Source: Levilactobacillus zymae DSM 19395 (GTDB lineage: Bacteria; Bacillota; Bacilli; Lactobacillales; Lactobacillaceae). Taken from it: a stretch of 64,000 nucleotides of DNA. Shown here piece by piece: positions 1 to 8,701 of the stretch. The notes beneath the pieces are model-generated. The model searched no databases. It was not told where the DNA came from and saw only the letters and a program-made list of their open reading frames with translations. The translations under genes were made by a program, and so were the position numbers. The first letter of the stretch is position 1. The number at the start of each line of letters is the position of its first letter. Location: assembly GCF_001434115.1 (NCBI RefSeq), contig NZ_AZDW01000021.1, positions 1-64,000 of the forward strand, given 5' to 3'.

Positions 1-29
1 CCTACACATATTTGGTTTGTCGAAACAAT

Positions 30-44
30 GTTCAGTTTTCAAAG
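30..44 (-). promoter_or_regulatory. rRNA-operon leader box
   Basis: Read on the minus strand this is CTTTGAAAACTGAAC, a sequence typical of Firmicutes rRNA transcripts (leader or spacer). It lies downstream of two promoters pointing left, so a 16S rRNA gene probably begins just beyond the left edge. The rRNA itself is not in the window, so this is inferred from position and motif. Confidence 0.55.
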
Positions 45-91
45 GTCTACCAAGTTATCATAAGAAGTAATTGCTTCGTGACAACTTTTAA

Positions 92-120
92 AGTATATCA
101 TGTCGATAATATCGTGTCAA
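92..120 (-). promoter_or_regulatory. rRNA-operon promoter, proximal
   Basis: On the minus strand there is a perfect -35 TTGACA (115-120), a 17-nt spacer and a -10 TATACT (92-97). It sits in an AT-rich tract that could act as an UP element. The consensus elements and the downstream rRNA leader box suggest a strong stable-RNA promoter. Confidence 0.7.
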
Positions 121-198
121 CAACTTTTTAAACATTATTTTGAATAAATATTGAATGTTTTCGAAAAAGTTGAATAAATATTCTCAACAACGGTTACT

Positions 199-227
199 AT
201 CATAACAATTATTAATCCGACCGTCAA
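199..227 (-). promoter_or_regulatory. rRNA-operon promoter, distal
   Basis: A second minus-strand promoter lies about 107 bp upstream of the first: -35 TTGACG (222-227), 17-nt spacer, -10 TATGAT (199-204). Tandem promoters about 100 bp apart are typical of rrn operons. The stretch 1-390 otherwise holds no convincing gene. Confidence 0.65.
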
Positions 228-389
228 GCCTTTTTTTAAATTGTTAAATCGTAACGCATTGCCGTTGCCACCGCGTTTGTTTCCGTAAATGACAACAGAA
301 ATTAGTTTACCAATATCTCCGGACTTGGTCAAGCGAAAAATGAATATTTACTGAAATTAATTTCAAACCGTCTGTCAAAAACGCACAAA

Positions 390-416
390 AGCCCGTCATC
401 ATACAGATGACGGGCT
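390..416 (-). terminator. Terminator after ltaS
   Basis: A 10-bp perfect stem (391-400 with 406-415) has a 5-nt loop and is followed on the minus strand by a T-rich tract. It separates ltaS from the rRNA promoters. Confidence 0.85.
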
Positions 417-428
417 TTCTAATGACGA

Positions 429-2492
429 CTATTTCAATTCAGGAGCATCCGTCTTGTAGTCCGAAACGGTGCTCTTACCGTTATGCTTAGCCAAGACGCT
501 GGTCTTTTCTTCCTTTTGCGCCTCCGCTAGCTTCTCCATGGCTGGCTTGTACTTATAGGTAAAACTACTCTTATTGACCTTCGTAAAGCCCTTAGGCGTG
601 TAGAACCGCAGTAAATCACCGTAAATCACCCGATCAGATAATGACAGTTCCGTCGTCACGTGATTTTGCAGCTGATCGACCTGTTTCTTCTGCGCACTCG
701 TCAACGTCAGCGGCTTCCCCGTCTTGGTGTCGTACACGGTCCCGCCAATCTTGGTGTAGGTCGGTGAGACAAAGTTGCCGTTTCTGAACGCCACGGTCTG
801 GTTACGATTCTTGGCCAACAGGTCCTGACCGAACTGGATCGTATTAGTGTTCTTCACCCCTAAGAGATCCAACAGGGTCGGCAAGACATCAATTTCCCCA
901 CCATACGTGTGGTTGATGCCCCCCTTGAGTCCGGTAGCGTGAATCATCAACGGTACCTTCTGGAATTGCGCCAGGTCGAAGTTCGTGACCTTACTCTTCC
1001 CTAAGAGTTGGGCAATCGCCGGCCGGTGGTTATTAGAAATTCCGTAGTGGTCCCCGTAGGCCAAGATGACACTATTCTTATAGAGCCCCGCCTTTTTGAG
1101 GTAACTGATGAATTCCGCAAACGCCTGATCCAGGTAATGCGCCGTCTGGACGTACGGATCGACCGTCTTGTCCCCCGTCTTAGTGGCCGGGAAGTCGACG
1201 TTCTTCTTATCCAATTCGTACGGGTAATGGTTGGTCAACGTGATGATCTTCGCGTAGAACGGCTGCGGTAACTGTTCGATGTACTTCGCCGAATCCCGTA
1301 AGAAGATCTTATCCTTCAGCCCATAACCAACACTATAGTTGGCCTTCTGGGTGTAATAGCTGGAACTAAAGAAGTACTGGTAACCCCATGACTTATAGGT
1401 ATTGTCCCGGTTCCAGAAACTTGGGACATCCCCGTGAAAGGCCGCCGTGGTATAACCGCCCTCTTGACTCAGAATGGCTGGTGCGGCCTGGAACGTGTTT
1501 TGCGTCCCGTAGGTCGTCATCGCCGACCCCTGAGGTAAACCAAAGAGCGAGTTTTCCAGCATCATTTCGGCATCGGAGGTCTTCCCTTGAGCGACCTGGT
1601 TATAGAAGTTGTCAAACGACAACGTATTCTTACTATGATAGAACTTGTTTAACGTCGGGGTAACTTCCTTACCATCCACCTTATAATCTAACAGGAATTG
1701 CTGGAAACTTTCCAAGTGGATGATAAAGACGTTTTTGCCCTTTTCCTTTCCATAATAGGAAACGTTCGGACTGACCCGGTTTTGTTTCAGGTATTTCAGG
1801 ACACTCTTCATGTCACTGGCATTGGCGCTGGCCCGCGTGGCACTTTCCTTTTGCGTCTGGTAGGCGTTAAAGGCCGCGTATTCGTTTAATCCCAAATACT
1901 TCACGATGTAGTTGTTATCAAACGTCCGGGTCAATAAGCCGGAACGGTCCGCGTTGGCCATCCCAAATTCCGCAAACATCAGGCCAAACGATAAGACCGA
2001 CACGGTCAACGCGTACCGCCGTTTAAACGGCCGCGGATCAATACGAATCACGTGCGTCAACAGTAGCACGATCAGTAGAATAATATCGAGATACACAAAA
2101 AAATCATACAGGTGGGTAATTTGCGCTAAGCTCTTACCCAGGTTGTTTTGGACGTCGCTGGAACCCTTCATGATCCCAAACGACAAGAAATCCGAGAATT
2201 CCCGGTAATAGACGACGTTAGCGAAGATCCAAGTTGACTCTAAGACGTCAATGATCAACATTAGCCAATACGCCAACCGGCCCCGAAAGTACAACGCGAT
2301 CCCGAAAACCAGTAACGCGGCGGGGAGCGGGTTAATCAGCAGTAAGAACTGCTGCACGTTACCCTTCGCCCCTAACGTAAATTCAGTTTGGTAGGCCACG
2401 TACGTCTTAATCCAAAATAAAACGACGATCAAGAGGAAGAACCCCATACGGGTATTCACCCAGTTCATCCTTCGCTTAACAAAGTTTGCCAT
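429..2492 (-). CDS. ltaS: Lipoteichoic acid synthase (LtaS family)
   Basis: This 687-residue membrane enzyme polymerises glycerol phosphate from phosphatidylglycerol onto a glycolipid anchor outside the cell. About five transmembrane segments fill residues 15-175. The extracellular sulfatase-fold domain has a metal-binding Glu near residue 261 (HLESFQ), the nucleophilic Thr near 305 in QGKTSDAE, and a GDHYG metal motif. Length is in the usual range for LtaS. The ATG is preceded by GGAGG. The glycolipid-anchor glycosyltransferase genes lie just upstream on the same strand, which fits a lipoteichoic acid locus. A paralogue with a different role (for example LtaP-like) cannot be excluded. Confidence 0.93.
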   Translation of the reverse strand: MANFVKRRMNWVNTRMGFFLLIVVLFWIKTYVAYQTEFTLGAKGNVQQFLLLINPLPAALLVFGIALYFRGRLAYWLMLIIDVLESTWIFANVVYYREFSDFLSFGIMKGSSDVQNNLGKSLAQITHLYDFFVYLDIILLIVLLLTHVIRIDPRPFKRRYALTVSVLSFGLMFAEFGMANADRSGLLTRTFDNNYIVKYLGLNEYAAFNAYQTQKESATRASANASDMKSVLKYLKQNRVSPNVSYYGKEKGKNVFIIHLESFQQFLLDYKVDGKEVTPTLNKFYHSKNTLSFDNFYNQVAQGKTSDAEMMLENSLFGLPQGSAMTTYGTQNTFQAAPAILSQEGGYTTAAFHGDVPSFWNRDNTYKSWGYQYFFSSSYYTQKANYSVGYGLKDKIFLRDSAKYIEQLPQPFYAKIITLTNHYPYELDKKNVDFPATKTGDKTVDPYVQTAHYLDQAFAEFISYLKKAGLYKNSVILAYGDHYGISNNHRPAIAQLLGKSKVTNFDLAQFQKVPLMIHATGLKGGINHTYGGEIDVLPTLLDLLGVKNTNTIQFGQDLLAKNRNQTVAFRNGNFVSPTYTKIGGTVYDTKTGKPLTLTSAQKKQVDQLQNHVTTELSLSDRVIYGDLLRFYTPKGFTKVNKSSFTYKYKPAMEKLAEAQKEEKTSVLAKHNGKSTVSDYKTDAPELK

Positions 2493-2600
2493 GAGACTGC
2501 CTCCACAAAATAATTAACATTACTCCAGTATAGCTGATAGCGCTGGGTAATCAATTCTAACGGGCAACCTTTGGAAAAATTCAACTTTTCGGCCTATAAA

Positions 2601-2630
2601 AAAACAAAACTATGGCACCCATAGTTTTGT
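2601..2630 (-). terminator. Terminator after ykuJ-like gene
   Basis: A 12-bp perfect stem (2604-2615 with 2619-2630) with a 3-nt loop starts at the stop codon and is followed by seven T on the minus strand. Confidence 0.9.
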
Positions 2631-2866
2631 TAGTTATCCGTCAATAAATCAAATAATTCGATAGCCACTAAATCAATGTTATCAAACTCGAAGGTCGTTT
2701 CCGGATTGTGTTCGGTTAACGTATAAGTCTTGTTGGCCGCGTTGTAAACCACTGTGGCTTGTTCAACGCCTTCCTTTTCGAATCGACGGGGTTGTGGCTC
2801 GTCGGTGGCATCTTCTTGCATCGCCTTTAAGCGATTGATGATGCCAATCAGTTGAGATTCTTCCAT
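2630..2866 (-). CDS. YkuJ-family small protein
   Basis: This 78-residue soluble protein resembles the conserved Firmicutes YkuJ family in length and pattern. It has an N-terminal helix (SQLIGIINRLKAMQ), a middle FE..G beta region and the closing motif FDNIDLVAIELFDLL. The family's biochemical function is not established to my knowledge. The ATG follows AAAGGGGA. It lies between the glycolipid genes and ltaS on the same strand but has its own strong terminator, so co-transcription with ltaS would need read-through. Confidence 0.8.
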   Translation of the reverse strand: MEESQLIGIINRLKAMQEDATDEPQPRRFEKEGVEQATVVYNAANKTYTLTEHNPETTFEFDNIDLVAIELFDLLTDN

Positions 2867-2930
2867 GATTGGTCCCCTTTCTGAGCTTCACTATGATTTT
2901 ACCAAACTTAAGGGCAGATGACACGTTTTA

Positions 2931-2956
2931 ATCCAAAAAACTCACAGATTTGTGGG
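2931..2956 (-). terminator. Short terminator overlapping the stop codon of the flippase-like gene
   Basis: A 6-bp stem with one G-T pair (2941-2946 with 2951-2956) is followed by six T on the minus strand. The stem includes the TGA stop. The helix is short, so termination may be partial and ykuJ may be read from upstream. Confidence 0.5.
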
Positions 2957-3976
2957 CTTACCTTCCTCAACGACCTTATCTGGTTTCACCACCATGGCGA
3001 CCAGTCCGGTCAACATCCCGAAGTAATAGGTCAACAGGCGCCAGAGAATCATTGCCAGCACCAATTTACTATTCGACGCGATGTAGCTTCTAAAAATCAT
3101 TTCAAAGCTGTACTCGGCCCCACCCGAGCCCCCGGGAATCGGGAACAGGGAGATGACCATCACGATCAGCACGTGCATACTGGTGACCATGACGATGTTA
3201 GCCGTGGTGTAGCCCAACGCTAGCATGATAAAGTACGGAATCAGGTAGTAGAACAGCAGCTGAAAGAACGTGATCACGAAGACCCGTAGCATCAGCTTGC
3301 CCTTCCCACTGATCCGGACACTCTCGGCGTAAAACGAATCGATCTTACTATCGATGTTGGCCGCCATCCGGTCGTAGCGTTCCCGCTTCATGAACCAGTG
3401 CATCGGGTAAAGCACCACCGCCACGGCGCGCTTGGTAAAGGCGTGCCAGAACATGACCATCAATAAGCCGATGATAACGGCCAAGTGAATGGTGAAGCCA
3501 AACACTACCAGCCAGGCGAGGGCGTGGAGCTTATCTTGAATGTAGTTGAACCCAATCACCAGGGCAATCAGAAAGTTGACTACGATCATGGACTGAAAGA
3601 CCACGAACTTCATCAACAGAATCGAGCTGGCCTTGCCGGCGTCGACCCCCGTTTGCATCAACGCAATCAGTTGGGCCGGTTGCCCACCGGACGAAAACGG
3701 CGTGATGCCGTTGAAGAGCTGTTCCACCGCCGGAATCCGCAGGGCGTCTTTAAACGAAAACCCCTCGATTCTGTCGGAGATGAAGACCTTGACGATCACG
3801 GCCTCGAGTCCCAGGTACAACAGCATGCATAATACGGCCACGCCGAACCACCAGAAATTGATATGCACAAAGTCGTTGATCAGCACGGAGAACTTGATGT
3901 CCCGCAACGAATACGCAAAAATCGCGATTCCCAGGAGGAGCATCAACGTGAGGACCCATTTATTTCGTCGTGTCAT
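2942..3976 (-). CDS. Flippase-like integral membrane protein (UPF0104 / MprF N-terminal type)
   Basis: A 344-residue polytopic protein with about eight hydrophobic segments from residue 8 onward. It contains a PIPGGSGGAEY loop typical of the lysylphosphatidylglycerol synthase transmembrane (YbhN/UPF0104) family. There is no aminoacyl-transferase domain, so it is not a full MprF. It starts 4 nt after the stop of the preceding glycosyltransferase, so the two are translationally linked. The context suggests a role in handling or flipping glycolipid for lipoteichoic acid, as proposed for membrane proteins in similar loci of other Firmicutes; that role is inference. Confidence 0.8.
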   Translation of the reverse strand: MTRRNKWVLTLMLLLGIAIFAYSLRDIKFSVLINDFVHINFWWFGVAVLCMLLYLGLEAVIVKVFISDRIEGFSFKDALRIPAVEQLFNGITPFSSGGQPAQLIALMQTGVDAGKASSILLMKFVVFQSMIVVNFLIALVIGFNYIQDKLHALAWLVVFGFTIHLAVIIGLLMVMFWHAFTKRAVAVVLYPMHWFMKRERYDRMAANIDSKIDSFYAESVRISGKGKLMLRVFVITFFQLLFYYLIPYFIMLALGYTTANIVMVTSMHVLIVMVISLFPIPGGSGGAEYSFEMIFRSYIASNSKLVLAMILWRLLTYYFGMLTGLVAMVVKPDKVVEEGKPTNL

Positions 3977-3980
3977 CGCA

Positions 3981-5003
3981 CTACCCCTCTTTTGCCTGTT
4001 GCTGATAGAACGCCCGCCAAATCTGGGTGAGGTGCTCCTCCGAATACTGGTCGGCCGCCGCCAAACTCCGTTGGTGCCAATGTTCTAAGGCCGCCGCATC
4101 GTGGGGCAAGCTGGTCAGCAGCTGATCCATCTCGGTGTAGTCCTTAGCGGGCTGGTAATCCCCGGCGATGATGGCCTGGTACAGGTCCAACTCACGCAAT
4201 AGGACCGGCGTGCCCGTACTAAAGGCCTCTAAGACCGACATGGGAAAGAGTTCGTTAAAGGAAGGTAACAAGAACAGATCGGCCAGGTTATAATAATCGA
4301 CCAACTTATCACGGTCGACGATCCCGGGAAAACTCAGGTTGGCCGGGGGATTATCCACGACCTTCTTAAGTTCCGCGTAGCCATCGGTGATGCGGCCAAA
4401 CGAGAAGCCCCCCGCCCAGATAAACTGCAGTTCCGGGTGGTGTTCGGCTAACTTGATAAAGTCAAACAGCCCCTTGCGTTCTTGAATCTGTCCGATGCCC
4501 AGCACCGTGAATTTTTCGGTAGGATAACCGTACTGGTGCCGTAACGCCTGCTTTTGTGGGGCGTCGACCGGGTAAAACTCCTTACGGCTCACAAAGTTCG
4601 GGATATAGGTAATCCGGTCTTCCGGAATCCCGTAAGCCACCAACTTGGGAATAAACGTGGGATTGACCACCACGATATGGTCCATGCGGCGGTAGAAGGC
4701 CACCACGTATTTATAAAAAATCCCCCGGAATGGCTGGGGAATCTTCAGACTGCCCTCCAACGTTTCCGGCAAAAAATGGACGTAGCCAATCTTACGGCCC
4801 CGTCCGGGCAAAAACGTCGACAAATAATAGGAAAAGTTAATCGTATGGTAGTGCGTCAAATCGACCTTACCGTACCGATTGACCGTCACCGTAAACTCCC
4901 GTGACAAGCGGGTCTTCAGCAGGTTCATGAGCTCGTTGTACGCGCTCCCGACCCCCTGACCCTTCACGGAATCTGCGGCGGAAAACATGTTGATTTTTAA
5001 CAT
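3981..5003 (-). CDS. GT4-family glycolipid glycosyltransferase (second sugar, LafB/BgsA-like)
   Basis: This 340-residue protein has the two-domain GT-B layout. The C-terminal nucleotide-sugar half includes GIGQIQERKGLFDF and the FNELFPMSVLEAFSTGTPVL signature with the E-x7-E pattern. It has no transmembrane segment. The ATG has AGAGGAGT upstream and lies 12 nt after the preceding glycosyltransferase. In comparable loci the second enzyme adds the second hexose to monohexosyl-diacylglycerol, the anchor of lipoteichoic acid. Substrate and sugar are inferred from gene order. Confidence 0.78.
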   Translation of the reverse strand: MLKINMFSAADSVKGQGVGSAYNELMNLLKTRLSREFTVTVNRYGKVDLTHYHTINFSYYLSTFLPGRGRKIGYVHFLPETLEGSLKIPQPFRGIFYKYVVAFYRRMDHIVVVNPTFIPKLVAYGIPEDRITYIPNFVSRKEFYPVDAPQKQALRHQYGYPTEKFTVLGIGQIQERKGLFDFIKLAEHHPELQFIWAGGFSFGRITDGYAELKKVVDNPPANLSFPGIVDRDKLVDYYNLADLFLLPSFNELFPMSVLEAFSTGTPVLLRELDLYQAIIAGDYQPAKDYTEMDQLLTSLPHDAAALEHWHQRSLAAADQYSEEHLTQIWRAFYQQQAKEG

Positions 5004-5015
5004 TCAAGTACTCCT

Positions 5016-6194
5016 CTAATTGCTGAAATCCGGGGTGTCTTCGTGCGCCTGCTCGTAACTGACCTGGGCATCCCGATAAAAATTGATGATGCGTTGGCCG
5101 AAGGTATCCGCAGAGATTTCCGCTAATTTCCGCGCTAACAGGTCCGGATCTTGTTCCTCATCCCCGTGGAGCAGGTAATCGATCACGTTTTTGACCATGT
5201 CGTCCGGGTCCTTAAAGGTCACCCCGAGCGCCCGACTCGACAACAATTCGTCGGTATACGGACTGGTCATGACCACGATCTTGGTGCCCGCCGCCATGGC
5301 CTCGATGTAGGTCAACCCCTGCGATTCGGAATCCGACGACGACAGGAACACGTTAGCCATGTGGTAATAACGAAAGACGTCGTCGTTGTTGACTTCTCCG
5401 GTAAAGGACACGTGGTCTTCTAACTGGGCGTCTTTGACCTGTTGTTCCAGGTCTTCACGCGCCGGACCATCCCCTACGATCAGCAGTTGTGCGTTGGGCA
5501 CCTGTGCCAAGATCTGGGGCATGGCCTGAATACTAGCCGTGATATTTTTCTCGTAGGCTAACCGGCTCAACGACAAAATTACCGGCGTGTCGGGCGCAAA
5601 GCCCAGTTTTCGCCGTAGATCCACGGTGTCCGGCTGTTCGTACTGGTGGAGGTTGACCCCCGTGGGAATCACCCGAATCGGCGCTTTGACCCCGTAGTCA
5701 CTCAGCGTGGTCAGGACCCGATCACTGGGTGCCACGACCCCGGTCAAATGATAACAAAACGCCAGCGTCCCCTGTTTCACGTGCACCGGCTTTAAGATCT
5801 TACCGTTGGCCACGTAGTGTAGATAGTCCTCGTACATCGTATGGTACGTGTGTAAGCACGGAATCTCGAGGTTCCGGGCGACAAACTTGCCGATCCACCC
5901 CATCGAAAATTCGGTCTGGGTGTGCACGATGTCGAGATTTAATTCCTTTGCAATTTGGTAGGCTTGAAACAGTCCCCGCACGGCAATCCGCCGGTCCGTA
6001 AACGACACGAAGGGAATACTCGAAAAACGAAAGACGTTTCGTTCATAGACATTCCGCTCCACGTGTGGATCGGTGGTCGTAAAGATATACACCTGATGCC
6101 CCTGCTTTTCCAACTGGTCGCGCAACGTCTTGATGGACGTTGCGACCCCACTGACTTGAGGGAAATAGGTATCCGTAAATATGCCGATGTTCAT
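5016..6194 (-). CDS. 1,2-diacylglycerol 3-glucosyltransferase (LafA/BgsB-like)
   Basis: This 392-residue GT4 enzyme begins MNIGIFTDTYFPQVSGVATSI, the hallmark N-terminus of diacylglycerol glucosyltransferases. It carries HTYHTMYEDYLHY, IPTGV and SDSESQGLTYIEAMAAGT with the donor-binding Glu pair. It would transfer glucose to diacylglycerol at the membrane surface, the first step of glycolipid anchor synthesis. An in-frame TTG at 6198 exists, but AAGGGGG is spaced 7 nt from the ATG at 6194, so I use that start. It is first in a compact three-gene unit with the next glycosyltransferase and the flippase-like protein. Confidence 0.85.
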   Translation of the reverse strand: MNIGIFTDTYFPQVSGVATSIKTLRDQLEKQGHQVYIFTTTDPHVERNVYERNVFRFSSIPFVSFTDRRIAVRGLFQAYQIAKELNLDIVHTQTEFSMGWIGKFVARNLEIPCLHTYHTMYEDYLHYVANGKILKPVHVKQGTLAFCYHLTGVVAPSDRVLTTLSDYGVKAPIRVIPTGVNLHQYEQPDTVDLRRKLGFAPDTPVILSLSRLAYEKNITASIQAMPQILAQVPNAQLLIVGDGPAREDLEQQVKDAQLEDHVSFTGEVNNDDVFRYYHMANVFLSSSDSESQGLTYIEAMAAGTKIVVMTSPYTDELLSSRALGVTFKDPDDMVKNVIDYLLHGDEEQDPDLLARKLAEISADTFGQRIINFYRDAQVSYEQAHEDTPDFSN

Positions 6195-6310
6195 TGCCAA
6201 TCCCCCTTGTATCTGGCTGTGTTTAAAGTTTTTGGCGCCATGTGTTGTACAATCATCACAATTATATGGGTTTGCCTAGATGATTGCAAACCACAACCAA
6301 CGCCCAGCCC

Positions 6311-6353
6311 AAATAAAAAGGCGTTTCCCCGGATTTCTCCGAACAAACGCCTT
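6311..6353 (-). terminator. Terminator after ptsI
   Basis: A 9-bp stem (6318-6326 with 6345-6353) encloses a smaller hairpin and is followed on the minus strand by a T-rich run. Confidence 0.85.
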
Positions 6354-6374
6354 CCTATACTCGTAATCTAAATT

Positions 6375-8105
6375 TTAGGTTAAAATTCCCGGCACCGCCG
6401 CCTGGACCATGGTAATGACCTCTTGGCTGGTGCTGGCCTGATTCAAGGTAGTTTCCACCAGGGCTTGCAGGTCGTGGGCACTGAGTTGGCCGATCAACCG
6501 CCGGGTCTTTAAGATCGACCCTGCGCCCATCGAAAACTCGTCGAGTCCCATGCCCAACAACAGCGGCACGGCGATCGGATCACCGGCCATCTCACCACAC
6601 ATGGCCACCGGGATTCCCGCCCCGTGAGCCGCCGCAATCACCCGGTTGACCAACCGCAAAATCGCGGGATGGTAGGGTTGATACAGGTAGGCCACGTCTT
6701 GGTTGGTCCGGTCGGCCGCCATGGTGTAGCCGATCAGGTCGTTGGTCCCAATGCTCATGAAGTCGACTTCTTGGGCAAACCGGTCGGCCAACAGCGCCGC
6801 CGCGGGCACCTCGACCATCATGCCAATCTTGATACTGCCCAGGGGCACCTGCGCCACGGTCAGCTTCGACCGTTCGTCGTCATAAATCGCCTTGGCTTGT
6901 CGAAATTCATCCAGCGTGGCAATCATGGGAAACATGATTCGCAGGTTACCGAAGGCCGACGCCCGCAGCAACGCGCGTAACTGGCTTCGGAAAATCTGCT
7001 GGTGCGTTAGGCTCTGGCGGATGGCCCGGGCGCCCATGAAGGGGTTGGTCTCCGGCTTTTGCTTCAGATACGGCAAGGGTTTATCCCCGCCAATATCCAG
7101 CGTGCGGATGACCACCGGTCGGGGCGCCATGGCCGTCAGGACCTGTTTATAGATGGCAAACTGCTCGTCTTCACTGGGCAGCTGGTCCGCATCCATATAG
7201 AGAAATTCCGTGCGCATCAAGCCGACCGCTTCGGCGCCGTTCTGCAGAACGCTGGGTAAATCGTTGGCCGTGCCAATGTTGGCGGCCAACGTCACCCCTA
7301 CGCCGTCCTTGCTGACCGTGCCGTGATGCCGCAGCTTGCTCAACCGTTTCAGGTTAGCCGCCCGTTCGTGCATCGCTGCTTGCGCGGAAGCCAGTTCGTC
7401 GTCATCGGGCGCGACCATCACCTGACCGCGGGTACCGTTCAAAATCACCATTTCGCCGTTGGTCAACTGATCCGTGGCGTGTTGCGTGCCCACCACGGCG
7501 GGAATGGCCATCGACCGTGCCAAAATCGACGAGTGCGACGTCCGCCCCCCCAGGTCGGTCACAAACCCCAGGATGTAGCGGGGATTGACCGAGACCGTAT
7601 CACTAGGAATCAGGTCGTGGGTCACCACGATCACCGGATGGTTGACTAACGCCAAGTCCGGTAAGGCGACCTGCAAGAGGTGCGCCGTGACCCGCTTGGT
7701 GACATCATGTAGATCCGTAATGCGTTCTTGCATGTACGGGTTATCCGTGAGGCCCTGAAACGAGGTTTCATACGTTCGCGCCACGGCGGCCAAGGCCGCT
7801 TCGGCGTTGATTTTGCGTTGGCGGATCTGGGTTTCAACCGCCGTAATCAATTCCGGGTCTTGGAGCATGGCAATGTGCGCACTAAAAACCTGGGCACTAT
7901 CAGTACCCAGGTTTTTAGTCGCACGAGTTTTAATTGTCTCAACATCGGAGACGGCTGCTTCAAGGGCCTGATGGAATCGATTTAATTCGTAATCAAGATT
8001 AGTGATTGCGCGCTGCTGAACGGTTAAGTTCGGTTCGACCAAGCGATAAACCTGGCCACACACAATTCCGTCGCTCGCGGCAATTCCCTTGAGCATCGCT
8101 CTCAT
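6375..8105 (-). CDS. ptsI: PTS enzyme I (phosphoenolpyruvate-protein phosphotransferase)
   Basis: This 576-residue cytoplasmic enzyme takes phosphate from phosphoenolpyruvate and passes it to HPr. The active-site His is near residue 191 in GGRTSHSSILARS. The PEP-binding barrel shows the second signature, IGTNDLIGYTMAADR, and the catalytic Cys near the C-terminus in VAMCGEMAGD. Length matches the family. Its ATG overlaps the ptsH stop codon by one base, so the two are translationally coupled. Confidence 0.97.
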   Translation of the reverse strand: MRAMLKGIAASDGIVCGQVYRLVEPNLTVQQRAITNLDYELNRFHQALEAAVSDVETIKTRATKNLGTDSAQVFSAHIAMLQDPELITAVETQIRQRKINAEAALAAVARTYETSFQGLTDNPYMQERITDLHDVTKRVTAHLLQVALPDLALVNHPVIVVTHDLIPSDTVSVNPRYILGFVTDLGGRTSHSSILARSMAIPAVVGTQHATDQLTNGEMVILNGTRGQVMVAPDDDELASAQAAMHERAANLKRLSKLRHHGTVSKDGVGVTLAANIGTANDLPSVLQNGAEAVGLMRTEFLYMDADQLPSEDEQFAIYKQVLTAMAPRPVVIRTLDIGGDKPLPYLKQKPETNPFMGARAIRQSLTHQQIFRSQLRALLRASAFGNLRIMFPMIATLDEFRQAKAIYDDERSKLTVAQVPLGSIKIGMMVEVPAAALLADRFAQEVDFMSIGTNDLIGYTMAADRTNQDVAYLYQPYHPAILRLVNRVIAAAHGAGIPVAMCGEMAGDPIAVPLLLGMGLDEFSMGAGSILKTRRLIGQLSAHDLQALVETTLNQASTSQEVITMVQAAVPGILT

Positions 8106-8371
8106 TAGTCAGACAAACCCTCTTTTTTCAGCGTTTCAGCAACGGCAGTCATGGCATCGGCTTCGTCGTCCCCGTCCGTCGTGATGGTGATTTCGGCATT
8201 TTGGCCGACACCTAAGGACATAACGCCCATGATGGACTTTAAGTTAACGGACTTGTCTTGGTATTGTAAGCTCACTTCAGAGTTGAACTTGCTTGCTGCT
8301 TGTACCAATAAAGTTGCGGGACGGGCGTGGATCCCCGTTTCTGCTGTAATATGAAATTCGCGTTTTTCCAT
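8105..8371 (-). CDS. ptsH: HPr phosphocarrier protein
   Basis: An 88-residue HPr. His15 (TGIHARPAT) receives phosphate from enzyme I. Ser46 ([10 protein letters not shown]) is the HPr-kinase site that makes P-Ser-HPr, the CcpA corepressor. The start at 8371 (MEKREF) is chosen because AAAGGAGAT precedes it and because HPr proteins are 87-88 residues; longer in-frame extensions are not credible. It is first in the ptsHI operon. Confidence 0.97.
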   Translation of the reverse strand: MEKREFHITAETGIHARPATLLVQAASKFNSEVSLQYQDKSVNLKSIMGVMSLGVGQNAEITITTDGDDEADAMTAVAETLKKEGLSD

Positions 8372-8513
8372 AATTGATCGATCTCCTTTAAGCTTAGGTT
8401 GATAATTTAGCGAACGTGGCGCCTTTTGATCTTGCGCATTGATCAAACAACCAGTCAACACCACGTCTACCTTCTTAGAATATCAATCTTGCCATTAAAT
8501 TACAAGTGATACC

Positions 8514-8526
8514 TGAACCGCTTTCA
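8514..8526 (-). promoter_or_regulatory. Probable cre (CcpA site) in the ptsHI leader
   Basis: TGAACCGCTTTCA, on the minus strand TGAAAGCGGTTCA, closely matches the catabolite-responsive element. It lies about 75 bp downstream of the -10 and upstream of ptsH, a position suited to roadblock repression. Confidence 0.5.
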
Positions 8527-8599
8527 TCGTTAGTCTCATAGGCGCTCACGCGGCCCAATCCACCACTCGGTCATCAGTCATTAACTTGTTCTAGTCCCA

Positions 8600-8608
8600 A
8601 TTATAGCA
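8600..8608 (-). promoter_or_regulatory. ptsHI promoter (extended -10)
   Basis: The minus strand reads TGCTATAAT, an extended -10, with no good -35. It leaves a leader of about 220 nt before ptsH. Confidence 0.6.
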
Positions 8609-8618
8609 TGATTCCACT

Positions 8619-8643
8619 AAAAACGGCGGTGATGGCCGTTTTT
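8619..8643. terminator. Bidirectional terminator upstream of ptsH promoter
   Basis: A 9-bp perfect stem (8619-8627 with 8635-8643) is flanked by A5 and T5. It can stop transcripts coming from the small gene at 8985-9182 before they reach ptsHI. Confidence 0.75.
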
Positions 8644-8701
8644 CCGGTGGATTAATTCGACTAGCACCTGTCTTAAAAAACTAATCTAGAAGTACCCAAC
8701 G

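Noticed and set aside
135-332. A 65-codon minus-strand frame with a hydrophobic segment in the AT-rich left end
   Set aside because: It would start at TTG without any ribosome site, and it overlaps the distal rRNA promoter; the AT-rich composition explains the open frame.
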